A stretch of DNA of 64,000 nt, taken from positions 13,146,001-13,210,000 of the forward strand of contig NC_063260.1 of assembly GCF_019578655.1 (NCBI RefSeq). The letters are read 5' to 3'. This stretch comes from Ricinus communis (lineage: Eukaryota > Streptophyta > Magnoliopsida > Malpighiales > Euphorbiaceae). A program made the position numbers and the translations under genes. Below, one piece after another: positions 22,689-36,071 of the stretch (its first letter is position 1; each line of letters begins with the position of its first letter). The notes below the pieces were generated by a model that was given only the letters and a program-made list of their open reading frames with translations, was not told the DNA's origin and made no database searches.

Positions 22689-25600
22689 TTACAGACTAGA
22701 GGAGTTCCAGCTAGCATCAACAGCCTTAATAATCGTGTCATGCAATTTGGCGCCAGCACTAGCAATTATGCCTCGATCAAGACCTTCTAAGTAGATGCCC
22801 TTTGAGAAGTCCAGGGGACGCCCTCCTGCATCAGTAACCACACCACCAGCCTCTTGTATGATAACAACACCTGCTGCATGATCCCAGATCTTTTCCTTGT
22901 AGCCAGCCCTTGCAAACTTCATAAAAATCTCAGCATCTCCTCGAGCTATGGCAGCATACTTCACCATGCTGTACATGCGTAACGGTTGCATCCTGCAAAT
23001 AAAAATAATCTGTAAGCTTTGTTCTGCAGCTGATTAAAATCCCATTGATGTATGTATTTTCTGTTTGATATATAAGTTTTCATTGAATAAAATCACAATT
23101 AGTCCATCATATCTGCTTCCTCTTTTTTGTGACGAACTGTTCAATTTTAATTACAGCTAAGGAGGACACAACTTTATTTACCTAAGCCCAACACTGTGAG
23201 CTAGTCCTGCTGTGAAGGAGTGGCTTGAATTTGCTTTCTCAACTGGTTCACAAAAGGTAGCTAATGCCGGATTGTCAATGGAGGATACTTGAACTGGCCT
23301 TGCAGAGTTTGGCCACACAAGCTTCTTATGTCCTTGGAGTATAGGTTGCATCCAAGCCTTTCCACTACCTTTCCTTGCATAAATTACACAGCCTTTGTCC
23401 CAAGATTCAGATGTTGGTGGGGTTAACTTGGATATAATTCTATGGTAGCGATGGTGATAATTTAACCATTCTTTTTTCATTGGATAATTTGGGCAACCAA
23501 GAACTCCAAGCACGACCTCTCCATCCTCTATTAATGCTAAAGCGACAGCATATTGATCTCCACGTACAAAACCCAATGTGCCATCAACAGGATCGACAGC
23601 CCAAAATCGTTCAGTAGGACCCCCAGTTGAGTTGCAACGACTGATGGCTTCAAGAACCTCTGAATTGCTGAGAAACTTTCCAGGAGCCTTAACGCCAAAG
23701 CGGGGTGCTTCAGCCAAACATTCATTTACAGTTCGAGCTACAGCTTCTAATAGGCCAGCTGAATCGGCCTTGGACAAAGATTGAACATCTTCCTCAGCAA
23801 TAATTGATATGTTCCTACTTCCGAAGGACTGGGATAGTATCCAGCTGACAGTGGCTTGGACACTCCAATCTGTTAATTAGTGTAATAAAGAGAATTAGAC
23901 AACTAGGATTCTTTACTGTACTTGGTCATCAATTATATTATATCAGAATAAGTAAATTTCATATGACATGAATTTAACAAAAAGAGTGACCGAGCTACAA
24001 CTAAATTGTACACTTACATAAACCGATACTTGAATATTAAACATGATATTCTGTAAAAAAAACAAAAAGTATTTCATTATATTTATTTTTTTGGCATGTT
24101 TGTCTACTTAAGCCGGTGCTTTGCAACAAAGATCTAAAATTGAGTTTGATTAATGGTACAGAACGGACTGTTGTCAGAAACTTCAGTATAGAACTAAATC
24201 GCTGGAGGGGCAATATCAAGGGCCTAAAGATGAATCTTAAACCCACCAATTTCAAACATCAGTCCTTAATACGGAAAACACCTAATTTGCTTGCAATACG
24301 ACTGAGTATTATTATGAGAAGTTACCAAACATTCTAAAAAAATCAAATCAGTAGGGTATTTTTCATCCTGGAAAGGAGTAAGTGGTACAAAGATTTCGCT
24401 AATGTCCAAGAAGAAAACCACAAATGAATGAGCTCACAAAATAAAAACCAGACAAGAAGCATAACATGAAGGCTAAATAAAGAAGATGCACATTATATTG
24501 AACTAGAATATGCTTTTCATATAAAGCCAATTAGTTACTGGTCTATTGCAATAAAAAAAACACAAACTGGAATATACAAAGGGGATGATAGCCTTACTAT
24601 TACCAAGTTGATTGGCCCACAAGCATATTATATCTTCCATTTACAAAAGGCAGACTGCATTCTCTGCAGACAGTAGATTTATATTTGCTGTGACTGTAAG
24701 ATATTTGTCGGTTAAAGTTTTGCTTTCAGCACTACTTACTGATAGCAGAGCACAATTTTGAGCACTTAGTCACCAGAAAAAGAAAACATATACTTTTACC
24801 AGGGTATGCTCAATTGACATTTATGGAGTAATTTAATGAAAATTTTCTAGCAGTGGTGACTAAGAAGCCCATAAATGCTTCTATATGCACAAAAGATGCA
24901 GCTCATCAGCATAACCTATATGGCCTTTTTATGCAGAATTTAAGACAGACTGAGACCACCAGGTCGACTACAGTGCTTATCCTGATAAACTTATTCCAGC
25001 TTCCTGGTTAATAATCTGAGAAAGATGCTCAAAGTCCACAATTCCTTCTCTGCCGACAATTCTGGGCTTTATCAATTATTTAATCTAAGAAAAGATCTAG
25101 ATATATAAAAAGTAAAAACAATTTCTGGGAAATTAACATTTTTCAAAATTAGTTGCTCGTGCTAGCTGGTTGTTAACAAAAAACTCACTTGCCCTCATTT
25201 TTCCGTATATCAAGCCATCAATTCTTGCTTTATTTCCATCAATGAGTTGATGAAGTTACCTTAACTTTAGTAGTAACATGGGCTGTATAATCTCTCATTC
25301 AGTAAGCCTCGCCACCATAATTGAGGCGGGCAACTATCACTCTCACCATCAAATATTAAAAAGAAAATAACAAGGAATAGCATGTTAGGGTCAGATTCCT
25401 TATCAGCCATAAATATGAAGTTTAACAGATACTAACGGCTAAATCAAACATTATAAAACAATTAATTGAACAACATTCAAGAAAAGAAATAAAGATTAAG
25501 CAACATCGAAAGATTAACTCCACTGTAAATCCCAAATTCAGATTAATGAACTCTCAGACTCTTAGTCAAACAATACAAAGTTAATTTAGCAATACAAAAT

Positions 25601-26001
25601 TCAAGACCAGCAGTAAATAAAAAGTAATTACCAGCAATGGTGACAGGAGAATTATCATCCTTGGCTTGGACGTGAGCGCTGGTTTTGGAAATCAAACTGT
25701 CCTGCACTTTCTGGCAAAGAGAACATGCCATCTGAACAGCTCTGACAGCAATATCCAATTCTTTAGAGTATTTTTCTGATTCTTGATAAGGAAGACCAAA
25801 ACTTTTTGGGTCCTCCATTACTGAAGAAGAAGAAAGGCTTTGGCTGTGGTCTAACTTGGCTTGCAGAGAACTGTTCTTATAGCTTCTACTATACGGGCAT
25901 AAGTAGATAAATTTGTCTGCATAGTTAGGAGGGTATCTTCCTCTTTGTCCCAAGAAGACAAGTGGGAATTTGGTGGCCAAGCTTGAGCAATTTATAGGCA
26001 T
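22689..26001 (-). CDS. 3'(2'),5'-bisphosphate nucleotidase (PAP phosphatase, HAL2/SAL1 family), probably organelle-targeted
   Basis: Three exons: 25632-26001, 23182-23869, 22689-22992, giving about 453 aa. The enzyme family removes the 3' phosphate from 3'-phosphoadenosine 5'-phosphate, a by-product of sulfotransferases and a stress retrograde signal in plants. Metal-site motifs of the lithium-sensitive inositol monophosphatase superfamily are all present: [11 protein letters not shown] around residues 116-126, AEED 148-151, DPVDGT 216-221 and WDHAAG 389-394, followed by EAGG. About 60 extra N-terminal residues beginning [21 protein letters not shown] look like a transit peptide; the total resembles the plant mitochondrial/plastid-type paralogs (Arabidopsis At4g05090-like) more than cytosolic forms. 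The frame is open upstream to GTG at 26025, but the first ATG is 26001. Intron 1 is 1.76 kb. Confidence 0.9.
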
Positions 26002-26029
26002 CAGATTTATGGTTAATTTATCCACCTCT

Positions 26030-29000
26030 AAAATGGGTTCGTAAGATTATGTGATGTTGATAAGAGGGAGTAGAATTTAGAAAGAGAGACCCTTTATCGA
26101 ACAAAAAGATAAAAAGGGGACAAGAAGAAGAAACTGACTATTTAATTAAGGCATTAAGCAGTTAGCCCCACTCTATCCATGAATAGTGAACACTGAATTC
26201 TGATACAAATTGCAATGATTGGAGAGACCCTTTTATTTACTCTACTGCAAGCACAAGACTTGATAGCAACCCCTTTCGAGATAACTGCAAGATTATTATT
26301 AACCTTTTTTTTTCTCCTTTTACTTTGCTAGAGCTTGCACGCGGATTCAATTTATACAAAGCCAAAGGTCCATAAAAGAGAATAAAACAACCGATCCCGG
26401 CCTAGCTGAGATGATAATAACTCCTGTTGAGATAGAAGTCTCAATACTTTACCTCTTGTAGGATAATTTTCTATGGCGTAAAAATTAGGAGAAAATTGTA
26501 AAAATTACAGTTGCCCTCCTAAAAAGTCTCCATCCTTTACTACCTTGATTGGCCTATTATTTACATCATAAAAGAATCATATGTGATGTTCAAACAATCA
26601 AGTCATTTGTGAGGTCATCGCTACGTTTTAACTCTGATGATGATTTCACCAATACGTTATGTATGATGAGTTCAAAAATTAGTACAGAAAAGAGAAGATA
26701 TACTATGTAGAGTCAATCGAATGTTAGAAAACTGTTATAAATTAATGCAAAATAAGAGGATTTTGAGGTGTACCCAATTTCTGTGTACATGAGTCCAATA
26801 CTTTAATTAGGCTCGCAAATTCAATAGAAAAGTTTAGTTATAAGTTAACATAAAGCCTTTCATCCTATGGGTAAGACACTTTTTTTTTTATTATTAGACT
26901 GTGATCTAAAATTAATTTAGAGCATGATGAACATGACTCTTATACCAAAAAGCGTTATCTTAAGAGTTTTAACGCAATTTCATATCTAAACAAAACTTTT
27001 TAGTTAAGTTAAATGAAACCCTTACAATCTCATATCTTAAATTATGATAAGATAAATTTTTGAAATAATAAATATATATGTAACAATAAACACTAACAAA
27101 CTAATAGTAAGAGGAAAAAAAGTTAAATTTTATATAATAACTAAATAAATAAGAAAATGGTCGATACAAAGAAAAAACTGTTTTCTCACTTTTTAATCGA
27201 CTATTATAATCACTTTCCTTCTTGTTCACATATCATTTTAATATTTAATTACCATCCGTCTCATTAAATGATATAGCAAGTTAATTTTATACTCATAAAC
27301 TTAGTTTATATATTTCAATTTAAGCTAATTTTTAAATTCGAATTCTCGTTTTTTCGTCTGTAGTCCGCTATTCATATTTAGATAGCCAATAATTTATTTC
27401 TCTGGAAGTATGTCTATTTAAGAAGGGCCAAAATTGATTGAAAACCTTTCTCTTCTCTCTTCCATATAGGAAAAGGAAGACAATCAGGGTTGTGAGATAG
27501 ATGATTTGATAATAACAAATACGTCAAGCAATGGACAAACTGCGTTGTCATTGGCATTTTCCCCACTTATAGCAAATCATCCTATGCACTGCCTGATTTA
27601 GTTGACATTGATGGGGAGTTGATGTGAGTTAGATGTGCATTTCTCTAATGGGATGATAAGGGAAAATCTATCACTATAATATGGGATACTATTTTTAGAT
27701 CTACATCAAACAGGCCCTTTCAAGAAGAGTCTTGGAGATGAGACTTTACAGGACTTCAACTGAAATGTTGCTATCCAGATACCAATCCTATCATCTTTAC
27801 CCATTCATTACAGGATATTATTGAAACAAATCTGATTTTTTCACTGTATCATGTGAATTGAACACTTATAGAAAGTTTTGGGCGAGGCTTTGTTCAGCAC
27901 TTGGTTAGCATGACATAAGACAACAATTCTACCAGCTATAGTATACAAAAATTTGCCTTCTTCTCTTTTCTGGTAATGTATTACCAATTTGAACTTCTTC
28001 TTCTTTTTTGAGAGAGAGAATTACCAATTTGAACTTTACACTTCTTGTCACTTGGTACACTAAATCTTAATATTTATCACTTAGATATCTTAATTATAAA
28101 ATTTATGGCTAAAAATATAAACGAGTTAAGTTGAATTTGAATTATAAATAAGCCGCGCTTGAGCCAGGCCGTGAAAAATTCAAATTCGAACTGAAACTCA
28201 AGTCAAATTAAGAAATCGAGCTTATTTGAGTCTAATTCATGCCTAATTATATTTGAGCTTGAGCGACTCCATTAACATGGAGTCAGTCTCGAGTAAGTTT
28301 GAGTTCAAACAGTTCAATAGATATCGAATATTTGTTGAATCGAACGCCAATAATTTTTGAGTTAGCTTGGTTCTGTTAAACTCCTACTTTTGACGTGTAC
28401 AAGTGCTTGAAAATCATGAAAACTTCAGCATATATTGAGGCTTTAGTTGACCTCTGCAAATATTTGTTTAAATCCTCTGCAAATTTACACATTTAATAAA
28501 TAAATATATCCTAAGATATTAATAAAAATTGTAAGAATTATAGGAACCTAGATGGTATCTTATTAAAATTATGAAATAATAATAAATGTATAGAGGTAAA
28601 AGATATCTATAAAAATTAAAAAAGGGTTAGTAGGCATTTGAAAGCTAATATTAGCGAGAGTATAGACATATATAAATAAATGCTCACGTAGTTAAAAAAA
28701 AAAAAAAAGAGTTAATTTAAATGTTTAGGTGGCAAAAAGAACAAAATTAAGAGTCCTTGGTCACAAAAATATAAATCCATTAGCCCCTGATTTACGCTCA
28801 ATTTTTCCTCAGCATAGTCTTAATTTGAATGGTAACCAGCTTGACCCACCATCATTTCTAGTTCAAGAATTAATGGGTTTCTCTCTTAGCTCAATTCATT
28901 GGCCTTGGGATACAATATGAAGTGCCAGTGGGCCTCTATTTTTAAGCAGAATTATGTTCTAGGGCTAAAAATGAATTGTGCATACTTTTTTATGGGCTGA

Positions 29001-29050
29001 ATTGAATGATTTATTTGTGAACACGACAACCGAAAAAAATTAATCTCATT
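26030..29050. other. Intergenic AT-rich region
   Basis: No gene was recognised. The 5' end is promoter side of the PAP phosphatase. At about 28090-28380 a stretch rich in CTTGAG/CTCAAG and TTTGAG units on both strands resembles plant transposon terminal sequence, but ends were not found. A poly-A run is at 28694-28708. Confidence 0.4.
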
Positions 29051-29059
29051 TCAGCATAG

Positions 29060-29790
29060 TATTACAGCTTATCTCATTTTGGGCTAGCAAGGCCTGTCCA
29101 TGATAGTATACATGGACAAAGATATGCTTAGCAAGTGCCAAAGGTGGGTTGTTACTTGCCTAACCCAAGTGTGGTGCCTAGAGAAACAAGAGAAGACTCT
29201 AGAAGGTGCTGAAATGCTGCGGAAATAGGCAAAGCCGTGTGCTAGCAAGCCTAGCTAATGGCCTAAAAGCTTCCCATGTAGAAGTAAGGATAGCTGCCTT
29301 CTAGAAACTTCCCATACTCTTGTAAACATAATAGCTTGCTAGGGAAACCATGTACATAAGACATTTGTAGAAAGATCTAAATGAAATAATTGTAGCCAAA
29401 CAAAGGTCTAGAAAGGTCGCCCCATATATTTGTAAAGATCGTTGAAAAATTTCAATAAAGCTCTATAATTTCCTAAGCTTAAGTGCTCCTAACTCTACTC
29501 TACACTAGTCCTAAACCCTTGTTGCCTACTTTGCTCATATGAAATCCATTCTAACTCACATCTAGGCTTACTTAGTTCGACTTTAACATACAAGTTAATT
29601 AAGTGCCGCGCGACTTGGCTAACTTCTAAGCTACACTAGTCCTAAACCCTTGTTGCCTACTTTGCTCATATGAAATCCATTCTAACTCACATCTAGGCTT
29701 ACTTAGTTCGACTTTAACATACAAGTTAATTAAGTGCCGCGCGACTTGGCTAACTTCTAAGCCTAAGTTCACGACAATAGGCCGAGCATA
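29060..29790. mobile_element. Possible LTR-retrotransposon remnant (LTR-like)
   Basis: The stretch has the look of a long terminal repeat: AATAAAGCTC near 29455 could be a polyadenylation signal, followed by a T-rich stretch and a more GC-balanced end containing the duplicated 131-bp block. No second copy, primer site or coding part is seen, so this is a tentative call. Confidence 0.3.
29500..29761. repeat. Exact 131-bp tandem duplication
   Basis: The block beginning CTACACTAGTCCTAAACCC at 29500 repeats at 29631 with no difference seen in 131 bases; both copies end in CTAACTTCTAAG. Perfect identity implies a very recent event or an assembly artefact. Confidence 0.95.
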
Positions 29791-31499
29791 GTTGGAAGGA
29801 ATTTGAAGATTGAAAAATTTTCAAGATCAAAATAAATTTTTAAATTTTTAAATTAAATCTCAAAATTGTATGTAAAGTACGTAGAGAATAAAAATTTATA
29901 GAATTACATGTTAGATAGTTTCTCTCTTCGATTATTACGTATATAGTAAAATGATATATTACCTGCTCACTTTTAATGGAGATAAATTTTATGAAATTAG
30001 AATCTATAAATAATGTTTGTGATTTTATATTTATTATATTTGAGCTAATGAATTTACTATTTTATTAGACTAAAATTACTTTATTTATTAAGTATTTTTA
30101 CATTTAAATTTAATTGGTTAGAGTTAATCTTATGTATTACGTCGAAACCAATTATAGTTTGATTCTTTTATTCACACAATATAAGTTTGATATAGTTTTC
30201 CGTATAAATAGGTAATGATATTTAGAATTGCATTAAAAAATAATTTTAATATGTTCGATTAGAAGAAAATCAAATAATAAAATTTTATAGTTAGCGTTTG
30301 GATTGACATCTACTTAATAACACTCATTTATTAATTTTGCATACAGTATATAGAGTAGAAAATACACCTTAAAAAGGTAAGTACTTTTCTCAATTTATTT
30401 TCATCAAACCAAAAGGTAAATCCAATAAATTACATGAGTAAATCGACAAGGCAAAACCGAAAACATTAGTAGGGTCCTTACGAGGGAGCCCGGAGCAGAA
30501 GAAGCTCTATTCTCTTGCATGCTGCACAAAATTCAAGATCCTGTAAATTTGTTCACTGCAGCACTAGTCAATTTTGCAGGTGGCAGTTAGAAACATGCTA
30601 CAGTTTGGAACTTGGAATATGACCATCTCATGATCCCTTGGAGATTGAAGATGACGCCTTCAACTTGGAACCTATTGAAAAAGAAATAATAATAATAATA
30701 ATCAACTGATAGTGGAGAAAACTATTATACAAGGTAATATGGGTTGGGACCTTGAGGCTGCTAACTGCAATTATTAGAAGAGGCACTTTAGTGGAATCCT
30801 AACTGAAGTCTCAATTCCATCACTGAACCTGAATAAGATATAAGAAGATTTAGTCCTGATTCAATGTATGAAGCACTTAAGTAAATGTATAAATTGAGCT
30901 ATGAATAATGAATCGTTGAGGTTAAGGTGGACCAGTTCAGGAGTTGGGACAGGAGCAGGACATCAGGACTGTGACACTCTGGCCCATGCCTAATACCCAC
31001 GTTAACCATATGCAAATACTTTCAAATTCATTTACGAATTCTTGCTCAACCAAAAAGAAAAGACAAATAATTTAGGAATTGCCAAATCAGGATTCTTTTT
31101 TTCATCAAAATCTTAAAAGCAAGATCTATCCTCTCCTCCTTGGCATTGGCTGCTTTAACTCTACTTCCCAAATACCTATATTACCCTTATTCAGCTTATA
31201 CAAATTTATACAATGTTCTTTTCATTAAGATGAAGTATTATTATAAATTCCCTCTTTTGTGATCCCTTTCATCAGTAAATGAAATTAGGAGTTTCTTTCG
31301 TAAATAAATGAATCAATTTGATCTCACCAACAAATGTTCTGTTTCATTCCTTTTTTCTTCTTTGGCACTTTCTTTTACTCAAAGGGGGGGCAAGGCAAGA
31401 ACCTCGAGAAACCAAATTACAGAGTCACATTTTTCGACAGATTCTTATCTAAAAGCAAGGTCATTATAGTCAACACAAAATAAAGAGCAAAGCGCCTGA
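29790..31499. other. Intergenic region
   Basis: AT-rich; no gene recognised. A short (AAT)n run is at about 30686-30702. The last 100 bases hold the promoter of the small gene at 31640. Confidence 0.45.
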
Positions 31500-31511
31500 T
31501 GTCTCTCTCTC

Positions 31512-31518
31512 TATATAA
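31512..31518 (+). promoter_or_regulatory. TATA box of small gene
   Basis: TATATAA follows a CT-rich run and lies about 125 bases before the ATG at 31640, a typical spacing for a plant core promoter with a short leader. Confidence 0.5.
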
Positions 31519-31639
31519 CCAACTTATCATTCCTGAATCAAACAGACCATCCACCACCAGCAACAGCAAAGTAGCTTTATCCACCGCTACTCCTTACTCT
31601 CTCTCTCTCTATCCCTCAAAAGGAACGAAGAAATTGAAG

Positions 31640-31816
31640 ATGGCAGCAGCCGGTGCTGGAAGAAGTATGATGAACAGTAGAAGTTTCTCACAGTTACAGT
31701 ATGGGCGTTTGATACCCAAAAGAGGTCAAGTTAAGGTGGCTATAGTGCTGGGTCTGGCTCATTCTTTTGCTTCCATTTTCTCTTTTCGCAGCAGACGTGG
31801 TGGCGTACCCAGTTAA
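31640..31816 (+). CDS. Small conserved plant protein, unknown function (paralog 1)
   Basis: A 58-aa single-exon frame starting MAAAGAGRSMM. The upstream in-frame ATG at 31499 would precede the TATA box, so 31640 is preferred. The core YGRLIPKRGQVKV then AIVLGLAHSFASIFS is nearly the same as in the 62-aa gene at 42039, while the flanks differ; that shows purifying constraint on the core. The core is a basic patch (PKRGQVK) followed by a short hydrophobic, helix-prone segment (about 33-48), which could be membrane-associating or a small-protein interaction motif. No known domain was recognised and no function is claimed. Confidence 0.8.
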   Translation: MAAAGAGRSMMNSRSFSQLQYGRLIPKRGQVKVAIVLGLAHSFASIFSFRSRRGGVPS

Positions 31817-33075
31817 ATAGCCCACTAGTTGAACTTAAACCCTTGCGGAATCTCAAAGATTTTAGGAGCCAGACGAAGGATTTAGGAAATGAAACTCATA
31901 GAAATTAATGAGCAGTTTGTTTTTTGTCATGTGCTCATATATATAAATAATTATATGTTTAGATCATTTTGTTAATTTCTTGATCATTTTGTAAATATGG
32001 GTGTCTAATGATATTCCCACTTTTCTTCCGATAATCTCATTTCTTGTGCTGTTTTGGCTGATTTTTATTTATTTATGCTTTAATTAATCTTCATGATTAC
32101 GCAACAGGCTATTTACATCTTTATTTGCAACTTGCATATTTGTTGACATGATTACAAAGTTTAAATGAATTGATTCTTTCTTTTTTCTTCTAAATGAATT
32201 GATTCTTAAAAGATTAGGAAATAATAATTAGTTTGATTTATAGAATTACTTAACTAAATTATAGTATTAATAAATAATTATATAATATAAGTCAATTTAA
32301 CAATTTTAAAAATTTAGCTAATCCATGAAATCAGCCTTATTTGACATCAAAGTCTCTATATTTTTATTGAGTCATCTTCAATATAATTACTAATATGATA
32401 AATAATGAAATTTAATTTCTAAAGTGGTCTTGATTTTTTACTTTATTTATTTATAATGATTTTATAAAGTCCACTTTTTTTCTCTTTTTAATTGAAAAAT
32501 TAAATTTAAATTTAAATTAAACTAAATGTGACTATAGTGATTTAATTTTAAAATTTATTTTCTTACACTTATATTATAAGTTTAATTTAAATTGTAATAA
32601 TCTAGAGATTTAAATTGCTAAACAAAGGAGTTGTTCTTCTTCAAATAAATTTATATATGTTAATCTAATAAACGCTAAAGCATTATTGATAGTGTTCTTT
32701 ATTTAAAAAATATTATTTATATAATAAATAATATCTAAAAATATTTAATATAAAAATAATTTTTTTTTATTTTGACTCTCTTTATATTTTAATTTATCTT
32801 ACTTTTTATTTTTATAAGTATTAATGATTTTTATATTTTTTTCTCTTTTTGTTTTAATTTTGGTCAATAAAAATAGAACTAAAAATATTAATTAATAAAA
32901 TATATAAAAATTTATAGTGTATTAATTAAAATCAAAATAGATAATAAAGCTTTACTCTTTTAATTTTTTATTTTCTATTTAAAGTAACGAATCTATTAGG
33001 GTTCTATTTTATAAAGTAATTCTTTAAATAAAAAAGTTAACATATATAAAAAATAAATTTAAGATGCTTTAGTGT

Positions 33076-33120
<45 letters not shown>

Positions 33121-33959
33121 TAGAATATAATTATAAAGTTGAACATTTATTTATTATATTAAACAGAATAATGAAAAATTGGCTTTTAAATTGCAAAATT
33201 TTCTTATTTTCCATTATTCTATTTCAATCAAATCAATTCTAAAAATTATATTAGAAATCAATAAAAGAAAAAGTAAGTGGACCTAACTTATTGCATCATA
33301 ACTATATCTACTATTCCGATAGTAAAATTCGATATAGATGAAATTGAAACAGTAGCTCTGCTTTTTCTTTCCTTTTCATATTTCATTTTCTTTGGACTCC
33401 AAAATTTTTTGTCGACATTTCTGATTAAATCTTCTTGCTCCTAGTTATTCTATAGGAGTAAATAACTATTTCCCTCCTCCATAGAAAAATTTATTCAAAG
33501 TCATAACATAAGACATAGAAGATACTTTTTAAATATTTTTCTTTGATTCCAGGACACAAAATCAATTTATATTGCTATTTATACGTATATAAGATTTATA
33601 TATAATAAGATTGATATATCTATCAGATCATGGCTTTCTGTACCAAATATTTTCATATTGATACATACAATATTTTTATTCTGACAATGTAATATAGAAT
33701 AGGTGTGAGAAAAATACTTTCATTTAAAGTTTTCTATTTATTTAATATTGTATTGAATTTAATAATAGGAAAATTCATTCTCTTTCTTCTTTTCTGACAG
33801 ATATAAAGTCAAGTAAATAGAAAAAAATATTCGAAGCGTCTTTCTTGCTTTAACCTATAAAATATTCTGATTTTTATTTATTTATTTTATCTGAAGGAAA
33901 AAGAAATATAACAAAAATGGCAAAAAGAAAATATAAGAAAGTTGGCGACAAAGAATTCA
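31817..33959. other. AT-rich intergenic region with TA microsatellite
   Basis: Very AT-rich, no gene. A (TA)n run lies at about 33079-33113. It ends at the plastid-derived block. Confidence 0.5.
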
Positions 33960-33990
33960 GTTCAGATGTAGGATACCTATCCAGAAGTTT

Positions 33991-34450
33991 TCACAACTCC
34001 ATCATGTATGATGAATCCATAAAAAATTTGACCTTTTCGAACTCTGTCTGTAACTCACTATAGGCTCGGGAAACAAAGAGAAGATGTGTACGAATGAGAT
34101 ATCCAATAACAAGAAGAAAGAAAAGGATTGAATAGAGGAACTCCCGAACATTTAGCGATCTCAGATGTGTCGATATCAATGGTGGCTCATTATTCCGATG
34201 AATCATTTCTTCGGACAGAAGAAGATTATGTAAACACTTACTCGAATTCACTTATCAGATTCCATTGTGGAAGACACAATTTTTTCTGAAGAATTCGCCA
34301 TGATATATCTGATCCATGCATAATGATATGAATCAATGCTGCCATGAGATTCCATTGCAAAGGTATGCATCGAAAGGTCCAAAATGGAAATGCAACTCAT
34401 GTATGAAAACAAGAGTCCAACCTTATAATGAAGCATTCAGTCCATTTTGA
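33991..34450 (-). pseudogene. ycf2: ycf2 fragment (plastid origin)
   Basis: The frames contain [35 protein letters not shown] and [20 protein letters not shown], which match the conserved central part of plastid Ycf2. The piece is a small part of a >2000-residue protein and is shifted between two frames near 34250, so it cannot work. Confidence 0.85.
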
Positions 34451-34459
34451 AGAATAAAA

Positions 34460-35090
34460 ACCATTTGGCTATGATTAGGCCTTTAGGCTTAATTAATATT
34501 TATATGGGTTCTTATCTTTTGGGTTTTAGCTTAAGTAATTATTTTAGTTTATTTTTAATTAATTAAGGATTATTTTATTAGGTGTGAGTTATATGTGTGT
34601 TGTGTGGAGTTGCAAATATGTTTAGTTGTCATTTGGGAGTTACAAAATGAATGCTATCAATGTAAAAAAACAGCAATTTTAATGAGTTTTAAGGGGAATT
34701 AAAGGGGAAAACGCGGGAAAGTTCAAAAGACATCCATTTAGGTTTTCTTTGTATTGTTTTGGCTATAAATATCAAAGCCAAATTCATTTGTAAATATAGA
34801 ATTGATGAATGATAATCTTTATTTGCTCTTTGTAAGTGTTTTTGCTTAAGTTCTTGCATGAACTTTGAACTTATCAAACTATTTTTAGTTTATGGCGTTC
34901 TCTAACCAAAACCTTGTGTTTGATTCATAACTTATCAAATCATACTTGGTTTGTGGCGTTTGGAGTTGAATTCAAGTGCTAGTTTCATTGTTGGAACTAG
35001 TTTTTCCTAACTTCACTTGAGGAGATCCTTGGATTTTGGAATCATCTTGATTGGAGGGTGTTTTCTTACATATTCTTCTGAATTATATAT
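34460..35090. other. Unassigned DNA between plastid pieces
   Basis: Not recognised as plastid or as a gene. The T-rich text with GTTGTGTGGAGTT and repeated 'ACTTATCAAA' phrases resembles retrotransposon LTR or leader sequence but has no second copy. AAGAAT/ATTCTT sequences occur near both edges. Confidence 0.3.
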
Positions 35091-35184
35091 ATCCACGGGA
35101 TTAATTTGAAAAACTAGTAAGGATATGCAAGAACAAACTACTTTTATTGGAAACATTCCTCTAATGAATTCCTTGGGAACTTTT

Positions 35185-35450
35185 ATAAGCAATAATGATA
35201 TCCCCCAACATACCAAAACTAGCCGTCACCCCGCCTGTTGTAGGAGGTGTAAGAATTGAGACATAAAATAACTTTTTATTCGATTGAGAATCATATAAAG
35301 TAGAAGATATCTTAGCCATTTGCATCACGCTCAAACTTCCTTCTTGCATGCGTACTCCTCCAGAAGCACACACTAAAATATGAGGTAAAAATTTATTGGT
35401 AGCATACTCGATCAAACGAGTAATTTTCTCGCTTATTACGATTTCCATAA
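35185..35450 (-). pseudogene. accD: accD C-terminal fragment (plastid origin)
   Basis: The frame reads [20 protein letters not shown], then [20 protein letters not shown], then [16 protein letters not shown], which is the carboxyltransferase beta subunit of plastid acetyl-CoA carboxylase. It breaks off after IIIA and lacks the rest of the C-terminus. It is fused directly to rpoA sequence at about 35440-35455. Confidence 0.88.
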
Positions 35451-36003
35451 GAATGAACACTATGATTCACATTTCGAACATGCATAAATACAGCATCTAT
35501 AGGATAACTTCCCTCTTGAAAATTATTTGTCGGCTTATACGATAACCGCGATTTCTCTCGATTTATAATCCAATACACAAATCAATTGGTTCCGTTAGGC
35601 TAGCGATATGTTGTGTATTATCAATGATTTCTACAAAAGGCGGTAAAATGATGTCTTGAGTAGTTATATATCCAGGACCCTTGACACAAATAGACGCGTC
35701 ACAAGTTCCATACAAATTGCTCCTTAATACAATTTCTTTCAAATTCATTAAAATTTCATGTATTGATTCTTGAATACCTGCTATAGTCGAAAATTCGTGT
35801 GGTATTTTCTCAGATTGTGCACGTGTGATACATGTTCCTTCGATTTCTCCAATCAAAGCTCTTCGCGTCGCAATGCCTATTGTGTCTGCTTGGCCTTTCA
35901 TAAGTGGTGACAGAATAAAGCGTCCATAAAAAAGACGCTTATTGTCAGTTCTTGATTCAACACGTTTTTACTACAGTGTCTGAGTAGATATTGTAACTTT
36001 CTC
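35450..36003 (-). pseudogene. rpoA: rpoA fragment (plastid RNA polymerase alpha)
   Basis: Blocks [40 protein letters not shown] and [17 protein letters not shown] identify plastid RpoA. The expected start ATG is changed to ATT near 36003 and an early TAG stop replaces a Trp codon near 35965. The 3' half is missing, cut by the junction to accD. Confidence 0.88.
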
Positions 36004-36071
36004 TCGAATCAATAATAATATTGAAATCATTGAATTATTTATTTCTCTTAAAATCTCTTCAATATTTATAT

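Noticed and set aside
26395..26460. SINE-like text with tRNA box A/B resemblance (CCTAGCTGAGATGAT, then GATAGAAGTCTCAA)
   Set aside because: Only partial resemblance to polymerase III boxes and no tail or target duplication could be confirmed.
28729..28920. 63-codon plus-strand frame
   Set aside because: No ATG context, no recognisable content and AT-rich surroundings without splice or promoter evidence.
29500..29761. CRISPR-like or satellite array
   Set aside because: Only two 131-bp units, directly abutting, in a plant nuclear context; this is a simple tandem duplication.
33079..33113. Possible regulatory or replication element at the TA run
   Set aside because: An ordinary (TA)n microsatellite in AT-rich plant DNA; nothing else around it supports a function.
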